Positions 14,563 to 23,558 of a stretch of DNA of 64,000 nt are shown here, in pieces. Both the position numbers and the translations under genes were made by a program. The stretch is from positions 1 to 64,000 of the forward strand of contig DAOUMA010000003.1 in NCBI GenBank assembly GCA_034414555.1, read 5' to 3'. The notes below the pieces were generated by a model. The model ran no database searches and was not told the origin of the DNA. It saw only the letters and a list, made by a program, of their open reading frames with translations. Every line of letters begins with the position of its first letter. The first letter of the stretch is position 1. Source of the stretch: CG2-30-46-19 sp034414555. GTDB lineage: Bacteria; Chloroflexota; Dehalococcoidia; GIF9; AB-539-J10.

Positions 14563-16281
14563 TCAACTCCTTGCCAGTATCTTTGGTTTTGCCTTCGGCA
14601 CCCTTTTCGGTTTGGGCAGTTCTAATATTTCAGATAGACTCTTCCCCGGCGGCACCATGGGATAGACATTCTCCTCTGGCTCTACTATAAAATCAACAAG
14701 AAATGGACCATCATGATCCATCGCTTTGTATATCGCCGGACTTACTTCATCTCTATGCCTTACCTTTATAGCCGGGATTTCATACGCCTCAGCAATCTTG
14801 ACAAAATCGGGATTCCAAAGTCGGGTATCAACATAGCGATGCCCATAAAATAACTCTTGCCATTGCCTTACCATGCCAAGATAACCATTATTAATTATGG
14901 CTATCTTCACCGCAATATTCTCCACCACTATGGTGGCTAACTCCTGAATAGTCATCTGAAAGCCACCGTCACCAGCAACACACCACACCGTTTCATCAGG
15001 ACACCCAACCTTCGCTCCCATGGCAGCGGGAAGCTCAAATCCCATTGTGCCCAGACCGCCCGACGAAATAAAGCTATTTGGCTTGATAAAGGTAAAATAT
15101 TGTGCTGCCCACATCTGGTTCTGCCCCACTCCAGTTACCACCGTAGCATCACCCTGAGTAGCCTCGTAAATCTGACGAACAATGTATTGTGGCAAAAGTT
15201 CACTACTTTCCCTGATTAGCAGCGATGGATGCTCACGCTGCCATTTATTTAGCGTGGAGAGCCATTCTGTATGCTCCTTGACAGTGATGTCTCTATTCAG
15301 CACACCAAGCACATTTTTGACATCTCCAACGATAGGCACATCTACCCTGACATTTTTGCCTATCTCTGCAGGGTCAATATCAATGTGTATAATACGTGCT
15401 TCGGGAGCAAACTTACCCGTGATTGCTGTAGCCCGGTCATCGAACCTCATGCCAATAGCGATAATGAGGTCAGCATTTTGCACTGCCATATTGGCATAAG
15501 CCATTCCATGCATCCCGAGCATGCCAAAACTAAGAACATGATTCTGGGGAAAGGAACTGATACCGAGAAGCGTGTTAACCACGGGTATTTGTGCCTTCTC
15601 TGCCAGCTCCTTTAGCTCAGCATAAGCTTGAGACATAATTATTCCCCTGCCAGCAATGATAAGCGGGCGCTCAGCCCCGTTAACAAGCTTCGCCGCCTTC
15701 TTGATTTGAGCTGGATGACCTTGAACAACAGGCTTATAGCCCGGTAAGTCAACTTTATCAGGATAAATAAACTCCACTTCCTCCTGTTGAACATCCCGTG
15801 GTATATCAATGAGAATAGGTCCCTGCCTGCCTGTCCGAGCAATGTAAAAAGCCTCCCTCACCACCATTGCTATTTCCTTAGCGCTGTAAACAAGATAATT
15901 ATGCTTGGTGATGGGAAGGGTGATGCCGGTAATGTCCGTTTCCTGGAAGGCATCTTTGCCAATAAATGGTCGGGCTACCTGACCGGTTATAGCTATTAAG
16001 GGAGAGGAATCCATGTAAGCATTAGCAATGCCGGTGACCAGATTAGCAGCTCCGGGACCTGAAGTAGCTATGCATGCACCTACTTTATGCGTGGCTCGAG
16101 CATAGCCATCAGCGGCATGAACTGCCCCCTGCTCATGGCGAACCAATATGTGCCGTAGCTGGGGATATTGGGTAAAGGCATCATACACTGGCAGTATAGC
16201 GCCACCAAGGATGCCGAAAATAACCTCGACTCCTTCCTTAATCAGGCTTTCACATAAAATCTGCGCGCCGGTTTTCTTCAT
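14563..16281 (-). CDS. ilvB: Acetolactate synthase large (catalytic) subunit
   Basis: ThDP- and FAD-dependent enzyme that makes acetolactate from two pyruvates, or acetohydroxybutyrate with 2-ketobutyrate. Visible are the catalytic Glu region VRHEQGAVHAADGYARAT, TSGPGAANLVTGIANAYMDS, and the ThDP motif WCVAGDGGFQMTIQELATIV followed by IINNGYLGMVRQWQ. The 572-aa length is typical. A C-terminal LPKPKRVPKAKPKI basic tail is a small oddity. It follows ilvD by about 9 bases and is coupled to ilvN. Confidence 0.96.
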   Translation of the reverse strand: MKKTGAQILCESLIKEGVEVIFGILGGAILPVYDAFTQYPQLRHILVRHEQGAVHAADGYARATHKVGACIATSGPGAANLVTGIANAYMDSSPLIAITGQVARPFIGKDAFQETDITGITLPITKHNYLVYSAKEIAMVVREAFYIARTGRQGPILIDIPRDVQQEEVEFIYPDKVDLPGYKPVVQGHPAQIKKAAKLVNGAERPLIIAGRGIIMSQAYAELKELAEKAQIPVVNTLLGISSFPQNHVLSFGMLGMHGMAYANMAVQNADLIIAIGMRFDDRATAITGKFAPEARIIHIDIDPAEIGKNVRVDVPIVGDVKNVLGVLNRDITVKEHTEWLSTLNKWQREHPSLLIRESSELLPQYIVRQIYEATQGDATVVTGVGQNQMWAAQYFTFIKPNSFISSGGLGTMGFELPAAMGAKVGCPDETVWCVAGDGGFQMTIQELATIVVENIAVKIAIINNGYLGMVRQWQELFYGHRYVDTRLWNPDFVKIAEAYEIPAIKVRHRDEVSPAIYKAMDHDGPFLVDFIVEPEENVYPMVPPGKSLSEILELPKPKRVPKAKPKILARS

Positions 16282-16290
16282 GACAAACTC

Positions 16291-17958
16291 CTAATCAGCA
16301 AATACCGCTCCTGTGCTGGCTGAGGTAACTTTATCAGCATAGCGACTAAGATAGCCAGCCTTAATCTTCGGTTCAAACGAAGGCAACGAAGCTAAGCGCT
16401 TCTCTATCTCCTCCTGACTCAATTTTATCTCCAATATGTTACCAGGAATATCTATTTTAATAATATCACCATCTCCTATCGCAGCTATAGGTCCCTTCTC
16501 CGCCGCTTCAGGGGAGACATGCCCAATAGCGGCACCTCGCGTGGCTCCAGAAAAACGTCCATCGGTGATAAGAGCTACCTCTTTATCCATGCCCATTCCA
16601 CTGAGAAGTGAAGTAGGAGTCAACATCTCACGCATCCCCGGACCTCCTTTCGGTCCTTCATATCGGATAACCACTACATCCCCGACTTCGATTTTCGAAG
16701 CCATTATCGCTGCTGTTGCTTCTTCTTCACTATCGAAAACTCTTGCCGGACCTTCGTGAACCAGCATCTCGGGAGCTACCGCTGCCCTTTTCACCACTGC
16801 CCCATCAGGGGCTAAATTGCCGAACAACATGCTGACTCCACCAGTAGCACTATAAGGATTAGACAAACTGCGAATCACCTCCCTTCTTTTAACCCGCTGC
16901 CCGGCTATTACCTCACCCAGCGGTCTTCCCAGCACGGTGTTTGCCTCCAGTTTTAATAAGCTCGACAATTCTTGCATCAGCGCTGGAATACCGCCAGCCA
17001 TGTCTAAATCCTCAATGTGATAATCTCCTACGGGACTTAACTTGCATATATAAGGAATACTCTGGCTAATCTCGTTTATCCAGGATAGAGGGAAGGAAAT
17101 TCCTGCCTCATGTGCTATTGCGGTTAGATGGAGCACCGAATTAGTGCTGCCGCCCAAAGCCATATCCACAGCAAAGGCATTGTAGATAGAATCCCGGGTA
17201 ACGATATCTCCAGGCAGCATATCCCTGGCCAGGACTTCCATAACTTGTCGTCCGGCTTCATAAGCTAATTGAATCCGCCGTGCCTGTGTCGCTGGTATTG
17301 TTCCGTTGCCGGGCAAAGCCATGCCCAGAGCTTCAGTGAGGCAATTCATAGTGTTAGCGGTGAACATACCGGAACAGCTACCACATCCAGGACAGGCAAC
17401 TTCCTCCAATTCTGCCACCTCTTCCTCAGAGATACTTCCCTTTACTGCCTCACCTACCGCCAGGAAAACGGAATTGAGGTCCACCGCTCTTCCCTGACCA
17501 TTCTTAACAAGTCTTCCCGCCAGCATGGGACCACCACTGATAAAGATGCCGGGCAGGTTAAGCCTTAACGCCGCCATAAGCATTCCCGGCACAACTTTGT
17601 CACAATTTGGAATAAATACCACTCCATCGAAGGCATGCGCCTGAACAAAAATCTCCACAGAATCAGCGATGATTTCTCTGCTGGGCAGACTGTATTTCAT
17701 TCCCTCATGGTTCATGGCGATACCATCGCAAACCGCGATAGTATTACCCTCGAAAGGCACGCCACCTCCCTCGCGAACACCTTCCTTTACCGCACTGGCA
17801 ATGGATTGCAAATGAATATGTCCCGGAACAATATCATTGAAGCTATTGATAACGCCGATAAACGGCTTATTCCAATCAGCCGATGAACAGCCCACAGCCC
17901 GCAATAACGCCCTGTGGGGTGCTCTCTCAATGCCTTTCTTCACCGAATCGCTTCTCAT
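16291..17958 (-). CDS. ilvD: Dihydroxy-acid dehydratase
   Basis: Fe-S dehydratase, the common step of valine, leucine and isoleucine synthesis. The cluster cysteines are visible in FIPNCDKVVPGMLMAALRLN and ACPGCGSCSGMFTANTMNC, plus the C-terminal TDGRFSGATRGAAIGHVSPE signature. The 555-aa length is standard. It is the first gene of the branched-chain run as transcribed. The spacer to rpiB is only about 50 bases, so the operon may be read through from tsaC-rpiB. No T-box or leader peptide is apparent. Confidence 0.96.
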   Translation of the reverse strand: MRSDSVKKGIERAPHRALLRAVGCSSADWNKPFIGVINSFNDIVPGHIHLQSIASAVKEGVREGGGVPFEGNTIAVCDGIAMNHEGMKYSLPSREIIADSVEIFVQAHAFDGVVFIPNCDKVVPGMLMAALRLNLPGIFISGGPMLAGRLVKNGQGRAVDLNSVFLAVGEAVKGSISEEEVAELEEVACPGCGSCSGMFTANTMNCLTEALGMALPGNGTIPATQARRIQLAYEAGRQVMEVLARDMLPGDIVTRDSIYNAFAVDMALGGSTNSVLHLTAIAHEAGISFPLSWINEISQSIPYICKLSPVGDYHIEDLDMAGGIPALMQELSSLLKLEANTVLGRPLGEVIAGQRVKRREVIRSLSNPYSATGGVSMLFGNLAPDGAVVKRAAVAPEMLVHEGPARVFDSEEEATAAIMASKIEVGDVVVIRYEGPKGGPGMREMLTPTSLLSGMGMDKEVALITDGRFSGATRGAAIGHVSPEAAEKGPIAAIGDGDIIKIDIPGNILEIKLSQEEIEKRLASLPSFEPKIKAGYLSRYADKVTSASTGAVFAD

Positions 17959-18010
17959 TGCGCTCCTTGGAAAGTTAAAAAAATGAAAATATCAGCTATG
18001 GCTAACTTTG

Positions 18011-18451
18011 TCAACCTGTTTCTAAAACTTTTATCTTATTTAATCTCGGAATATGCCTGCCGCCTTCGAATGTAGTTGAAAGATAAGTTTTGACGATTTC
18101 CCGGGCTTCATTAACTTCAATATTCTCACCCCTTAAACATAAGATATTGGCATCATTATGCCGCCGGGCTCGCTCTGCAGCAAAGGTATCATGGCATAGC
18201 GCTGCCCTTATCCCCTTTATCTTGTTAGCCGCGATACTCATTCCTATTCCTGTGTCGCATATTAAGATACCCTGCTCAAATTCCCCTGATGCCACGGCAT
18301 CCCCCACCTTTTGCGCAAAATCGGGATAATCCACCGATTCAGTGCTATAACAGCCAAAATCATGATAGCTATAGCCTGATTGCTGCAGAAACTCCGTAAT
18401 TGCCTGCTTCAGCTTGAAGCCACAATGGTCACAGCCTAAAGCAATCCGCAT
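18011..18451 (-). CDS. rpiB: Ribose-5-phosphate isomerase B
   Basis: Interconverts ribose 5-phosphate and ribulose 5-phosphate. RpiB landmarks are MRIALGCDHCGFKLKQAI at the start, the catalytic Cys in ILICDTGIGMSIAANKIKGI and RRHNDANILCLRG. The 146-aa length is normal. Its start overlaps the end of tsaC by 23 bases, so the two are cotranscribed. Ribose 5-phosphate feeds the purine and histidine pathways encoded in the same window. Confidence 0.94.
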   Translation of the reverse strand: MRIALGCDHCGFKLKQAITEFLQQSGYSYHDFGCYSTESVDYPDFAQKVGDAVASGEFEQGILICDTGIGMSIAANKIKGIRAALCHDTFAAERARRHNDANILCLRGENIEVNEAREIVKTYLSTTFEGGRHIPRLNKIKVLETG

Positions 18452-19067
18452 GGTTCCCTGCCTTCCGATATTCCTCTACCGCCCGGCTAATCTCATCTTC
18501 AGGGATAATGCCCTGACGCAAAATCACGACTTCTCCGCCGGTGACATCAACTACGGTTGACTCGCCGCCGGGACATCTACCCCCATCGATAATAAGGTCG
18601 ACCTCGTTGCCTAGTTGTTGTCTCACCTCACCAGCAGTTAATGCGCTGGGCCTGCCACTGATATTGGCGCTGGTGCCGATTATAGGATTATTGATTGCCT
18701 GAATAAGTGCCAGGCAAACAGGATGGGCTGGAATACGCACCGCTATGCTGGTATTACCAAGATAACCAGGCAAATACGCTGCTTTAGGGACAACTAAGGT
18801 TAACCCACCGGGCCAGAAGCGCCGGACTAAAAATAACGCAATTTCAGACAACGGCTCAGCCAGAATGTCAAGCTGTTTTATGTCACCAATAAGCAGTGGG
18901 AGAGGCAAGTGCTTGGGACGCTTTTTTATGTCATAAATCCTCTTCACGGCATTAGAATTAAAAGCATCGGCTCCCAGACCGTAGACTGTATCGGTGGGAA
19001 AGGCAATTACTCCGCCCTGCTTGAGGATTTGAATTCCTTTGTCTATCTGCTTCTGTAAATCAGCCAT
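18429..19067 (-). CDS. tsaC: L-threonylcarbamoyladenylate synthase (TsaC/YrdC/Sua5)
   Basis: Makes threonylcarbamoyl-AMP, the donor for the universal t6A37 tRNA modification. It shows GVIAFPTDTVYGLGADAFN, KRPKHLPLPLLIG, FWPGGLTLVVP, VAVRIPAHP and PIIGTSANISGRPSA with ST.VDVTGGEVVILRQG. The 212-aa length is the short form, lacking the C-terminal Sua5 domain. Upstream of it begins a repeat-rich gap. Confidence 0.93.
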   Translation of the reverse strand: MADLQKQIDKGIQILKQGGVIAFPTDTVYGLGADAFNSNAVKRIYDIKKRPKHLPLPLLIGDIKQLDILAEPLSEIALFLVRRFWPGGLTLVVPKAAYLPGYLGNTSIAVRIPAHPVCLALIQAINNPIIGTSANISGRPSALTAGEVRQQLGNEVDLIIDGGRCPGGESTVVDVTGGEVVILRQGIIPEDEISRAVEEYRKAGNHADCFRL

Positions 19068-19657
19068 TTCTAAAGCTGTTTATAGTTAACCACGTAATCT
19101 CGTACAAAATTCCTCTCCCTCGACGGGAGAGGATTAAGGTGAGGGTGGACATCCCCCTCCCTCTAACTCCCTCCCACCAGGGGCGGGAGAATTATAAGGA
19201 ATTTTGCAATTAACTATATATAATAACACTTACCTACCATTCTGAGCATGACCTCTTCACTTACTGTCATTGCGAGCCCCTTTTTTACTGTCATTGCGAG
19301 CCGAAGGCGTGGCAATCCCCAGAAAAGTCCCCTCTCCCTTGAGGGGAGAGGAATAAGGTGAGGGTGAATAAGCAGCCTCCATTTCTCTTGACGCTAGTAT
19401 AGCATGATGAATATCTGGATTACATACGAGAACTGGCTGAAGCTTTGACTCATGCCTCCCATGCTTTACTTGGAATTGCAGATTTTTACGATAGACACAA
19501 GTGTGGGTTTAGCATTTGAATAGGCTTAGTACTAGCCAGTTGAGGCAAGTGGTGAAACGAAGTCTCCACACGATGCTAAGGTTTGGCTTTCAATGGTGGT
19601 ATAATAGAGAGGATTTAAGAGTGTTATTGCGAACCACTTCCACAGATATTTCGCCTA
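19068..19657. repeat. Gene-poor gap with mixed palindromic repeats
   Basis: About 590 bases without a convincing gene. It holds a CTCTCC/GGAGAG hairpin followed by aaggtgagggtg (19112-19149), a cctcccaccaggggcgggag hairpin (19157-19191), two RepA pieces (tgtcattgcgagc at 19265-19280 and 19289-19320) and another CTCTCC/GGAGAG hairpin (19330-19367). The right third (19380-19590) shows nothing recognisable up to the promoter at 19597. Confidence 0.75.
19597..19605 (+). promoter_or_regulatory. Extended -10 promoter before the HAD-like gene
   Basis: TGG-TATAAT, a perfect extended -10 about 52 bases before the ATG at 19658. The wider string TGGTGGTATAAT matches the promoters at 6514 and 7215 on the other strand. 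Confidence 0.5.
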
Positions 19658-20029
19658 ATGGCTAAAGTATTTAGCTTTGATAGAGACGATACACTTGCTC
19701 TTTCTAGCGGTCCTATAACTCTTGAAATGCTGAGAAGGCTCAAGGAGAAGGGTTATGTTATTGGCACTGGTGGAGGTGTTACTGGTGAAGAACAAGAAAG
19801 ACAGTGGAAAAGATGGGGAATAGCACCTGATTTTGCATTAACTAAAAGTGACTTAGGAAAGTTAAGAGAGCTATACCCGGGAGCTGAAATAACTCATGTT
19901 GGTGATGACGAAGTAGATGAGGAAATAGCAAAAAAGTGTGGTTATAACTATTTAACACCAGGGGAGTTTGTTTCACGTCTTCCGCAACTAATTCCTACCA
20001 GCTTCTCTTCCTCTTTTATCGATATTTAG
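19658..20029 (+). CDS. Small HAD-superfamily hydrolase-like protein
   Basis: A 123-aa capless HAD-like protein. Motif I is SFDRDDTLAL (Asp-x-Asp-x-Thr type), motif II is the TGGG region, motif III a lysine in ALTKSDL and motif IV THVGDDEVDEE. Small HADs of this type hydrolyse phosphate esters; the substrate is unknown. No ribosome binding site precedes the ATG. It stands alone in a repeat-rich gap. It is short for the family but all four motif positions are recognisable. Confidence 0.65.
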   Translation: MAKVFSFDRDDTLALSSGPITLEMLRRLKEKGYVIGTGGGVTGEEQERQWKRWGIAPDFALTKSDLGKLRELYPGAEITHVGDDEVDEEIAKKCGYNYLTPGEFVSRLPQLIPTSFSSSFIDI

Positions 20030-20103
20030 GAATGCTGCAGGGTGTTGACAGTGGCAAGATCACCTGAGTCTGAGTCACCAATAGCCATGGTTGCGGAGGT
20101 GCT

Positions 20104-20120
20104 ATAGTTACGATAACTAT
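20104..20120. promoter_or_regulatory. 17-bp inverted repeat upstream of the HEPN-like gene
   Basis: ATAGTTA-cga-TAACTAT, a perfect 7-bp inverted repeat with a 3-base centre, about 60 bases before the ATG at 20181. The size suits a dimeric repressor operator. No regulator gene is adjacent, so the role is inferred only from form. Confidence 0.4.
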
Positions 20121-20180
20121 GACAACTCCACCTTTGCCTGAAGAGTAGCTTAGATAGGTGGAGCCAGACAAGGAGATAGA

Positions 20181-20741
20181 ATGGAAAACGGCCTAACTCC
20201 GAAGCAAAAAAGGATTATCAAAGAATTGGATGATACTTACTCTTTGCTCCGCATGGACTATTGGAACATAAAGGAATACGAATACCCTAAAGAAGACAAG
20301 ACTATTATTCTCGAATTCCAGAAGAATCGAGCCATTAGAGGTGAAATTATCATACAATACACTTTAATTGATGAAATGCTGAGCTGTGAAATTTGCAAAT
20401 ATTTCTTTGGTTCTAGCAAAGGTCCAATACAGCTGTGGAAAACCAAGAAATTTCAGAACTTTAACTACTACATATTGCAAAATCTACGCTTGCTTGAGAA
20501 ACTGAGACTTGTCCAGGCTTTCTCAAGAATACCTAAGAATATTGTAGATGATATAAAAAGGTTGAATTCTCTAAGAAATGCCTTAGCCCATGCATTTTCC
20601 CCTGAAAACCTAAGAAATGACAAGCCTGTCTACAAAGGTAAGGATATTTTTACGCTGGAAGGGATAAAACTGTTTACGGAAGACGTGCAGCGTGTGAACG
20701 ATTTTTTCGGTAATAGGTTGAAGGGAACGGGGTATTTGTAG
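20181..20741 (+). CDS. HEPN-like protein
   Basis: A 186-aa, mostly helical protein. Near the C-terminus, LNSLRNALAHAF gives an R-x4-H motif, the signature of HEPN RNase or nucleotide-binding domains that are common in toxin-antitoxin and defence loci. No nucleotidyltransferase (MNT) partner is adjacent, so the toxin reading is tentative. A clear ribosome site (AAGGAG) precedes the ATG. Its stop codon lies at the start of the first copy of a 31-bp direct repeat. Confidence 0.55.
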   Translation: MENGLTPKQKRIIKELDDTYSLLRMDYWNIKEYEYPKEDKTIILEFQKNRAIRGEIIIQYTLIDEMLSCEICKYFFGSSKGPIQLWKTKKFQNFNYYILQNLRLLEKLRLVQAFSRIPKNIVDDIKRLNSLRNALAHAFSPENLRNDKPVYKGKDIFTLEGIKLFTEDVQRVNDFFGNRLKGTGYL

Positions 20742-20955
20742 TAGCCCAGCCAGCGGATTTGGAGAGGGTAATAAAATGAAAGGAGGTCTTATAAATGTGC
20801 GAGTCAAGAAACACAAAGGGATGCGAGCACCCCGAGAGGCTAAAGGGCAAGCCAGGGGAATGCAGTCCTGAACAGATTACCGAATGCCACGGAGACGTTA
20901 AAGAGCATCCTTGCGTAAAAGAGAAGTAGCCCAGCCAGCGGATTTGGAGAGGGTA
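20740..20955. repeat. 31-bp exact direct repeat flanking a small gene
   Basis: AGTAGCCCAGCCAGCGGATT followed by tggagagggta occurs at 20740-20770 and again at 20925-20955, with no mismatches. Each copy contains the TAG stop codon of the gene before it (the HEPN-like gene and the 44-aa gene). The layout indicates a duplication or insertion of an approximately 185-bp unit carrying the 44-aa gene. Confidence 0.85.
20795..20929 (+). CDS. 44-aa Cys-rich small protein
   Basis: A short but convincing gene. AAAGGAGG stands 8 bases before the ATG, and the protein MCESRNTKGCEHPERLKGKP continues to a GECSPEQITECHGD segment and a HPCVKEK end. It has five Cys and three His, arranged as CEHPERLKGKPGECSPEQI. 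From memory this motif occurs in small uncharacterised proteins of anaerobic bacteria, but I cannot confirm that here. A metal-binding or redox role is possible. It lies between two copies of a 31-bp direct repeat. Confidence 0.7.
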   Translation: MCESRNTKGCEHPERLKGKPGECSPEQITECHGDVKEHPCVKEK

Positions 20956-21607
20956 TCAGTTAATTTTTCACCACTTTAATTTGTATCCCCACCATTCGCA
21001 GTGAATCCGCCGCCTCGAGACCTCATCCCCCGAAACAACCACAACCCTCTCCTTAGTTTACGAGATTGTTTAGCAACTCCCCTCTGTCATTACGAGCAAA
21101 GCGTGGCAATCTCAAAAAGTCTCCTCTCCCCTGAGTGGAGAGGAATAAGGTGAGGGTGAATTTCCCCCTCCCTCTAACTCCCTCCCGCCAGGGGAGGGAG
21201 AATCTGGGAGATTGCGGAGCTTGTTCCGAGTGAAACGAGGAATCTCGCTTCGCCTCCGAATTTTGTAGTTGCCTGATTCATCAGGCACAATTGCCCAATA
21301 AATTGGGCAACTACATTTTTCAAACTACGCCTCGCAACCGCTAGCGCTCCTCGCAATGACAAATAAACAACCTCAGTTTATGATAGTGTTCACTAACCTC
21401 ACCCCCTTTATCCCCCTCTCTTTCAAAGGAGAGGGGGAAGAGATTTATAGAGAGGGGTTTCACCCCTCTCTTACCTACACTCCCCCTTCCCTTGCTAAGG
21501 GAAGGGGACCAGGGGGATAGGTTGCTAAACAATCTCTCAGTACACTGACTTGAAGTTAGTAAATCTTGATGATAAGCTAGAGTGTATCAGTAAAAATCCG
21601 CATCGAA
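20956..21607. repeat. Gene-poor gap with stacked palindromic repeats
   Basis: About 650 bases without a gene. It holds gagattgtttagcaactc (21062), a RepA copy (21085-21114), CTCTCC/GGAGAG hairpins (21119-21160 and 21164-21202), inverted RepA pieces (21205-21250 and 21330-21361), hairpins at 21413-21437 and 21450-21470 (GAGAGGGG-tttca-CCCCTCTC), and CCCTTCCCTT-gct-AAGGGAAGGG (21484-21506) followed by GGTTGCTAAACAATCTC. No guaA promoter is obvious. Confidence 0.75.
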
Positions 21608-23275
21608 ATGAAAGACGAACAAAGCCACCGCATTCCTACAAGTGATGATATCGAAGTCTCTACCTACCTGGGGATTGCCAAGGAACTGCATGGTGAACAA
21701 CCGGCACCGGAACCGAAACCATTACCCCCCGGGGAACGAGAAACCATAGTAGTAATCGACTTCGGCTCCCAATACAGCATGCTTATAGCCAGGCGAATAC
21801 GAGAATGCCACGTCTATTGTGAACTCGTGCCCTGGGATACCCCGTGGGAGAAAATAGCGCCACTTAATCCGCGCGGTTTCGTCCTGTCAGGAGGTCCCGC
21901 CAGTGTGTATAATCCTGGCGCCCCTGTAGCTCTGCCCTACGTCTATGATAAGCATCTGCCGGTAATGGGTATTTGTTATGGGATGCAGGTTATCACCCAT
22001 CAACTCGGGGGACAAATATCTCCCGGAGAGAAACACGAATATGGTCATGCCATGTTATATTTGAATACCGAGGATTGCCCTCTTTTTGCCGGCCTTCCCC
22101 CCTCCTTTTCGGTATGGATGAGCCACGGTGACCAGATACTGAACCTCCCCAAAAACTTCAAAACTTTAGCCTATACCGATAACACGCCAGTGGCTGCTAT
22201 GGGCAGCGATGATGGTGTCTTCGGACTTCAATTCCATCCTGAGGTAATCCATACTCCAATGGGGAAAACCATCTTCCAGAATTTCGTATATAAAGTATGC
22301 GGCTGCCAGGGTAATTGGACGCCCGCTAACTTCATAACTGAAAGCATCGAAAAAATTAAAAAACAAGTAGGAGATGGAAAGGTCATCTGCGCCTTATCCG
22401 GCGGCGTTGATTCTGCAGTGACCGCTACCCTTATCCATCGTGCTATAGGCAATAACTTGACCTGCATCTTCATCAACAATGGCTTATTACGCCGCCAGGA
22501 ACCGGAGAGAGTGCTTAACACCTTCCTGCGCAATCTTAAGATGAATGTAACCTATGTAGATGCCAGTGAGAGATTTCTGGAGCGGCTTAAGGGAGTGACC
22601 GACCCTGAAGTAAAGCGGCATATGATAGGCGAAGAATTTATCACAATTTTTGAGGAAGAAGCAGCTAAATTGGGAAAGGTCAATTTCCTGGCGCAGGGCA
22701 CCCTTTATCCCGACGTCATTGAAAGCAGCAGCGCCAGCGAAACAAAAGCTTCAGCTACAATAAAGAGCCATCACAATGTCGGGGGGCTGCCAGCCAAAAT
22801 GAAACTCAGCCTGATTGAGCCTCTGCGCTACCTTTTCAAAGATGAGGTAAGGGAAGTGGGAATGGCTCTGGGGTTGCCTGAAGATATGACCTGGCGACAG
22901 CCATTTCCCGGACCAGGATTAGCTATCCGCATTATCGGCGAGGTAACTAAAGAAAAGTTGGAGACACTCCGCGCTGCCGATTGGATAGTTATGAACGAGG
23001 TAAAGAAAGCAAAGCTCTATCGCCAATTATGGCAAAGCTTCGCTGTGCTTACCGGCATCAAAAGCGTGGGAGTTACCGGGGATTACCGTAGCTATGGCTA
23101 TACTATAGCTATCAGGGCAATAAACAGCGATGACGCCATGACCGCCGAATGGACACGTTTACCATATGACCTCCTCGCTAGAATATCTGACCGCATTGTT
23201 AATGAAGTGCCCAATGTCAATAGAGTGGTTTACGATATTACCAGCAAACCACCGGCAACCATAGAATGGGAGTAA
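21608..23275 (+). CDS. guaA: GMP synthase (glutamine-hydrolysing)
   Basis: Converts XMP to GMP. The class I glutamine amidotransferase domain shows VVIDFGSQYSMLIARRIREC, GICYGMQVITHQLGG (nucleophile Cys) and GLQFHPEVIHTP (His-x-Glu). The ATP-pyrophosphatase domain has the P-loop ICALSGGVDSAVTATL, and the C-terminal dimer domain ends in TSKPPATIEWE. It is 555 aa, with an N-terminal extension of about 45 residues ahead of the first amidotransferase strand. No in-frame alternative start lies in that stretch, so the extension appears real. First gene of the purine run. Confidence 0.96.
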   Translation: MKDEQSHRIPTSDDIEVSTYLGIAKELHGEQPAPEPKPLPPGERETIVVIDFGSQYSMLIARRIRECHVYCELVPWDTPWEKIAPLNPRGFVLSGGPASVYNPGAPVALPYVYDKHLPVMGICYGMQVITHQLGGQISPGEKHEYGHAMLYLNTEDCPLFAGLPPSFSVWMSHGDQILNLPKNFKTLAYTDNTPVAAMGSDDGVFGLQFHPEVIHTPMGKTIFQNFVYKVCGCQGNWTPANFITESIEKIKKQVGDGKVICALSGGVDSAVTATLIHRAIGNNLTCIFINNGLLRRQEPERVLNTFLRNLKMNVTYVDASERFLERLKGVTDPEVKRHMIGEEFITIFEEEAAKLGKVNFLAQGTLYPDVIESSSASETKASATIKSHHNVGGLPAKMKLSLIEPLRYLFKDEVREVGMALGLPEDMTWRQPFPGPGLAIRIIGEVTKEKLETLRAADWIVMNEVKKAKLYRQLWQSFAVLTGIKSVGVTGDYRSYGYTIAIRAINSDDAMTAEWTRLPYDLLARISDRIVNEVPNVNRVVYDITSKPPATIEWE

Positions 23276-23291
23276 CTAAAGGAGGGAAAAG

Positions 23292-23555
23292 ATGGACTAT
23301 GAATTCGAAGACAAAGATGATGAGTCACAAGATGTCGAAAACGACCTAGAGATGATCCGTGAAGATTTAATTGGAGAATTACAAGCCATAAATCAGTATC
23401 ATCAACATATAGAGAGCCTGGAGAGCGAAGAGGCAGCAGCTGCACTGGAACATATTATCGAGGAAGAAAAGGAGCATGTCGCTGAACTGATCAAGTTAAT
23501 CAGCCTCCTCGACCCTGTTCAGGCTGAAAAATTAAGTAAACAGGTTTGGTTTTAG
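23292..23555 (+). CDS. Ferritin-like (EncFtn-type) small protein
   Basis: An 87-aa two-helix protein with an acidic head (EDKDDESQDVENDLEM). It has the iron-binding pattern of encapsulated ferritins and rubrerythrin halves: LIGELQAINQYHQHIESL, then EHIIEEEKEHVAELIKLI, giving Glu ... Glu-x-x-His. Such half-ferritins dimerise to make a four-helix bundle with a di-iron site. No encapsulin shell gene is visible in the window. A strong AAAGGAGG precedes the ATG. It is placed between guaA and purD, so probably cotranscribed. Confidence 0.75.
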   Translation: MDYEFEDKDDESQDVENDLEMIREDLIGELQAINQYHQHIESLESEEAAAALEHIIEEEKEHVAELIKLISLLDPVQAEKLSKQVWF

Positions 23556-23558
23556 ACG

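Noticed and set aside
17959..18010. T-box or leader peptide ahead of ilvD
   Set aside because: Only about 50 bases separate rpiB and ilvD, too little for a T-box, and no run of Leu, Ile or Val codons followed by a terminator is seen.
19068..21607. CRISPR array
   Set aside because: The repeats are palindromic, of several families, irregularly spaced and in both orientations. There is no regular repeat-spacer pattern and no cas gene.
21539..21607. Purine riboswitch ahead of guaA
   Set aside because: The stretch is only about 70 bases and shows no conserved purine-aptamer loop sequences; the preceding bases are dispersed repeats.
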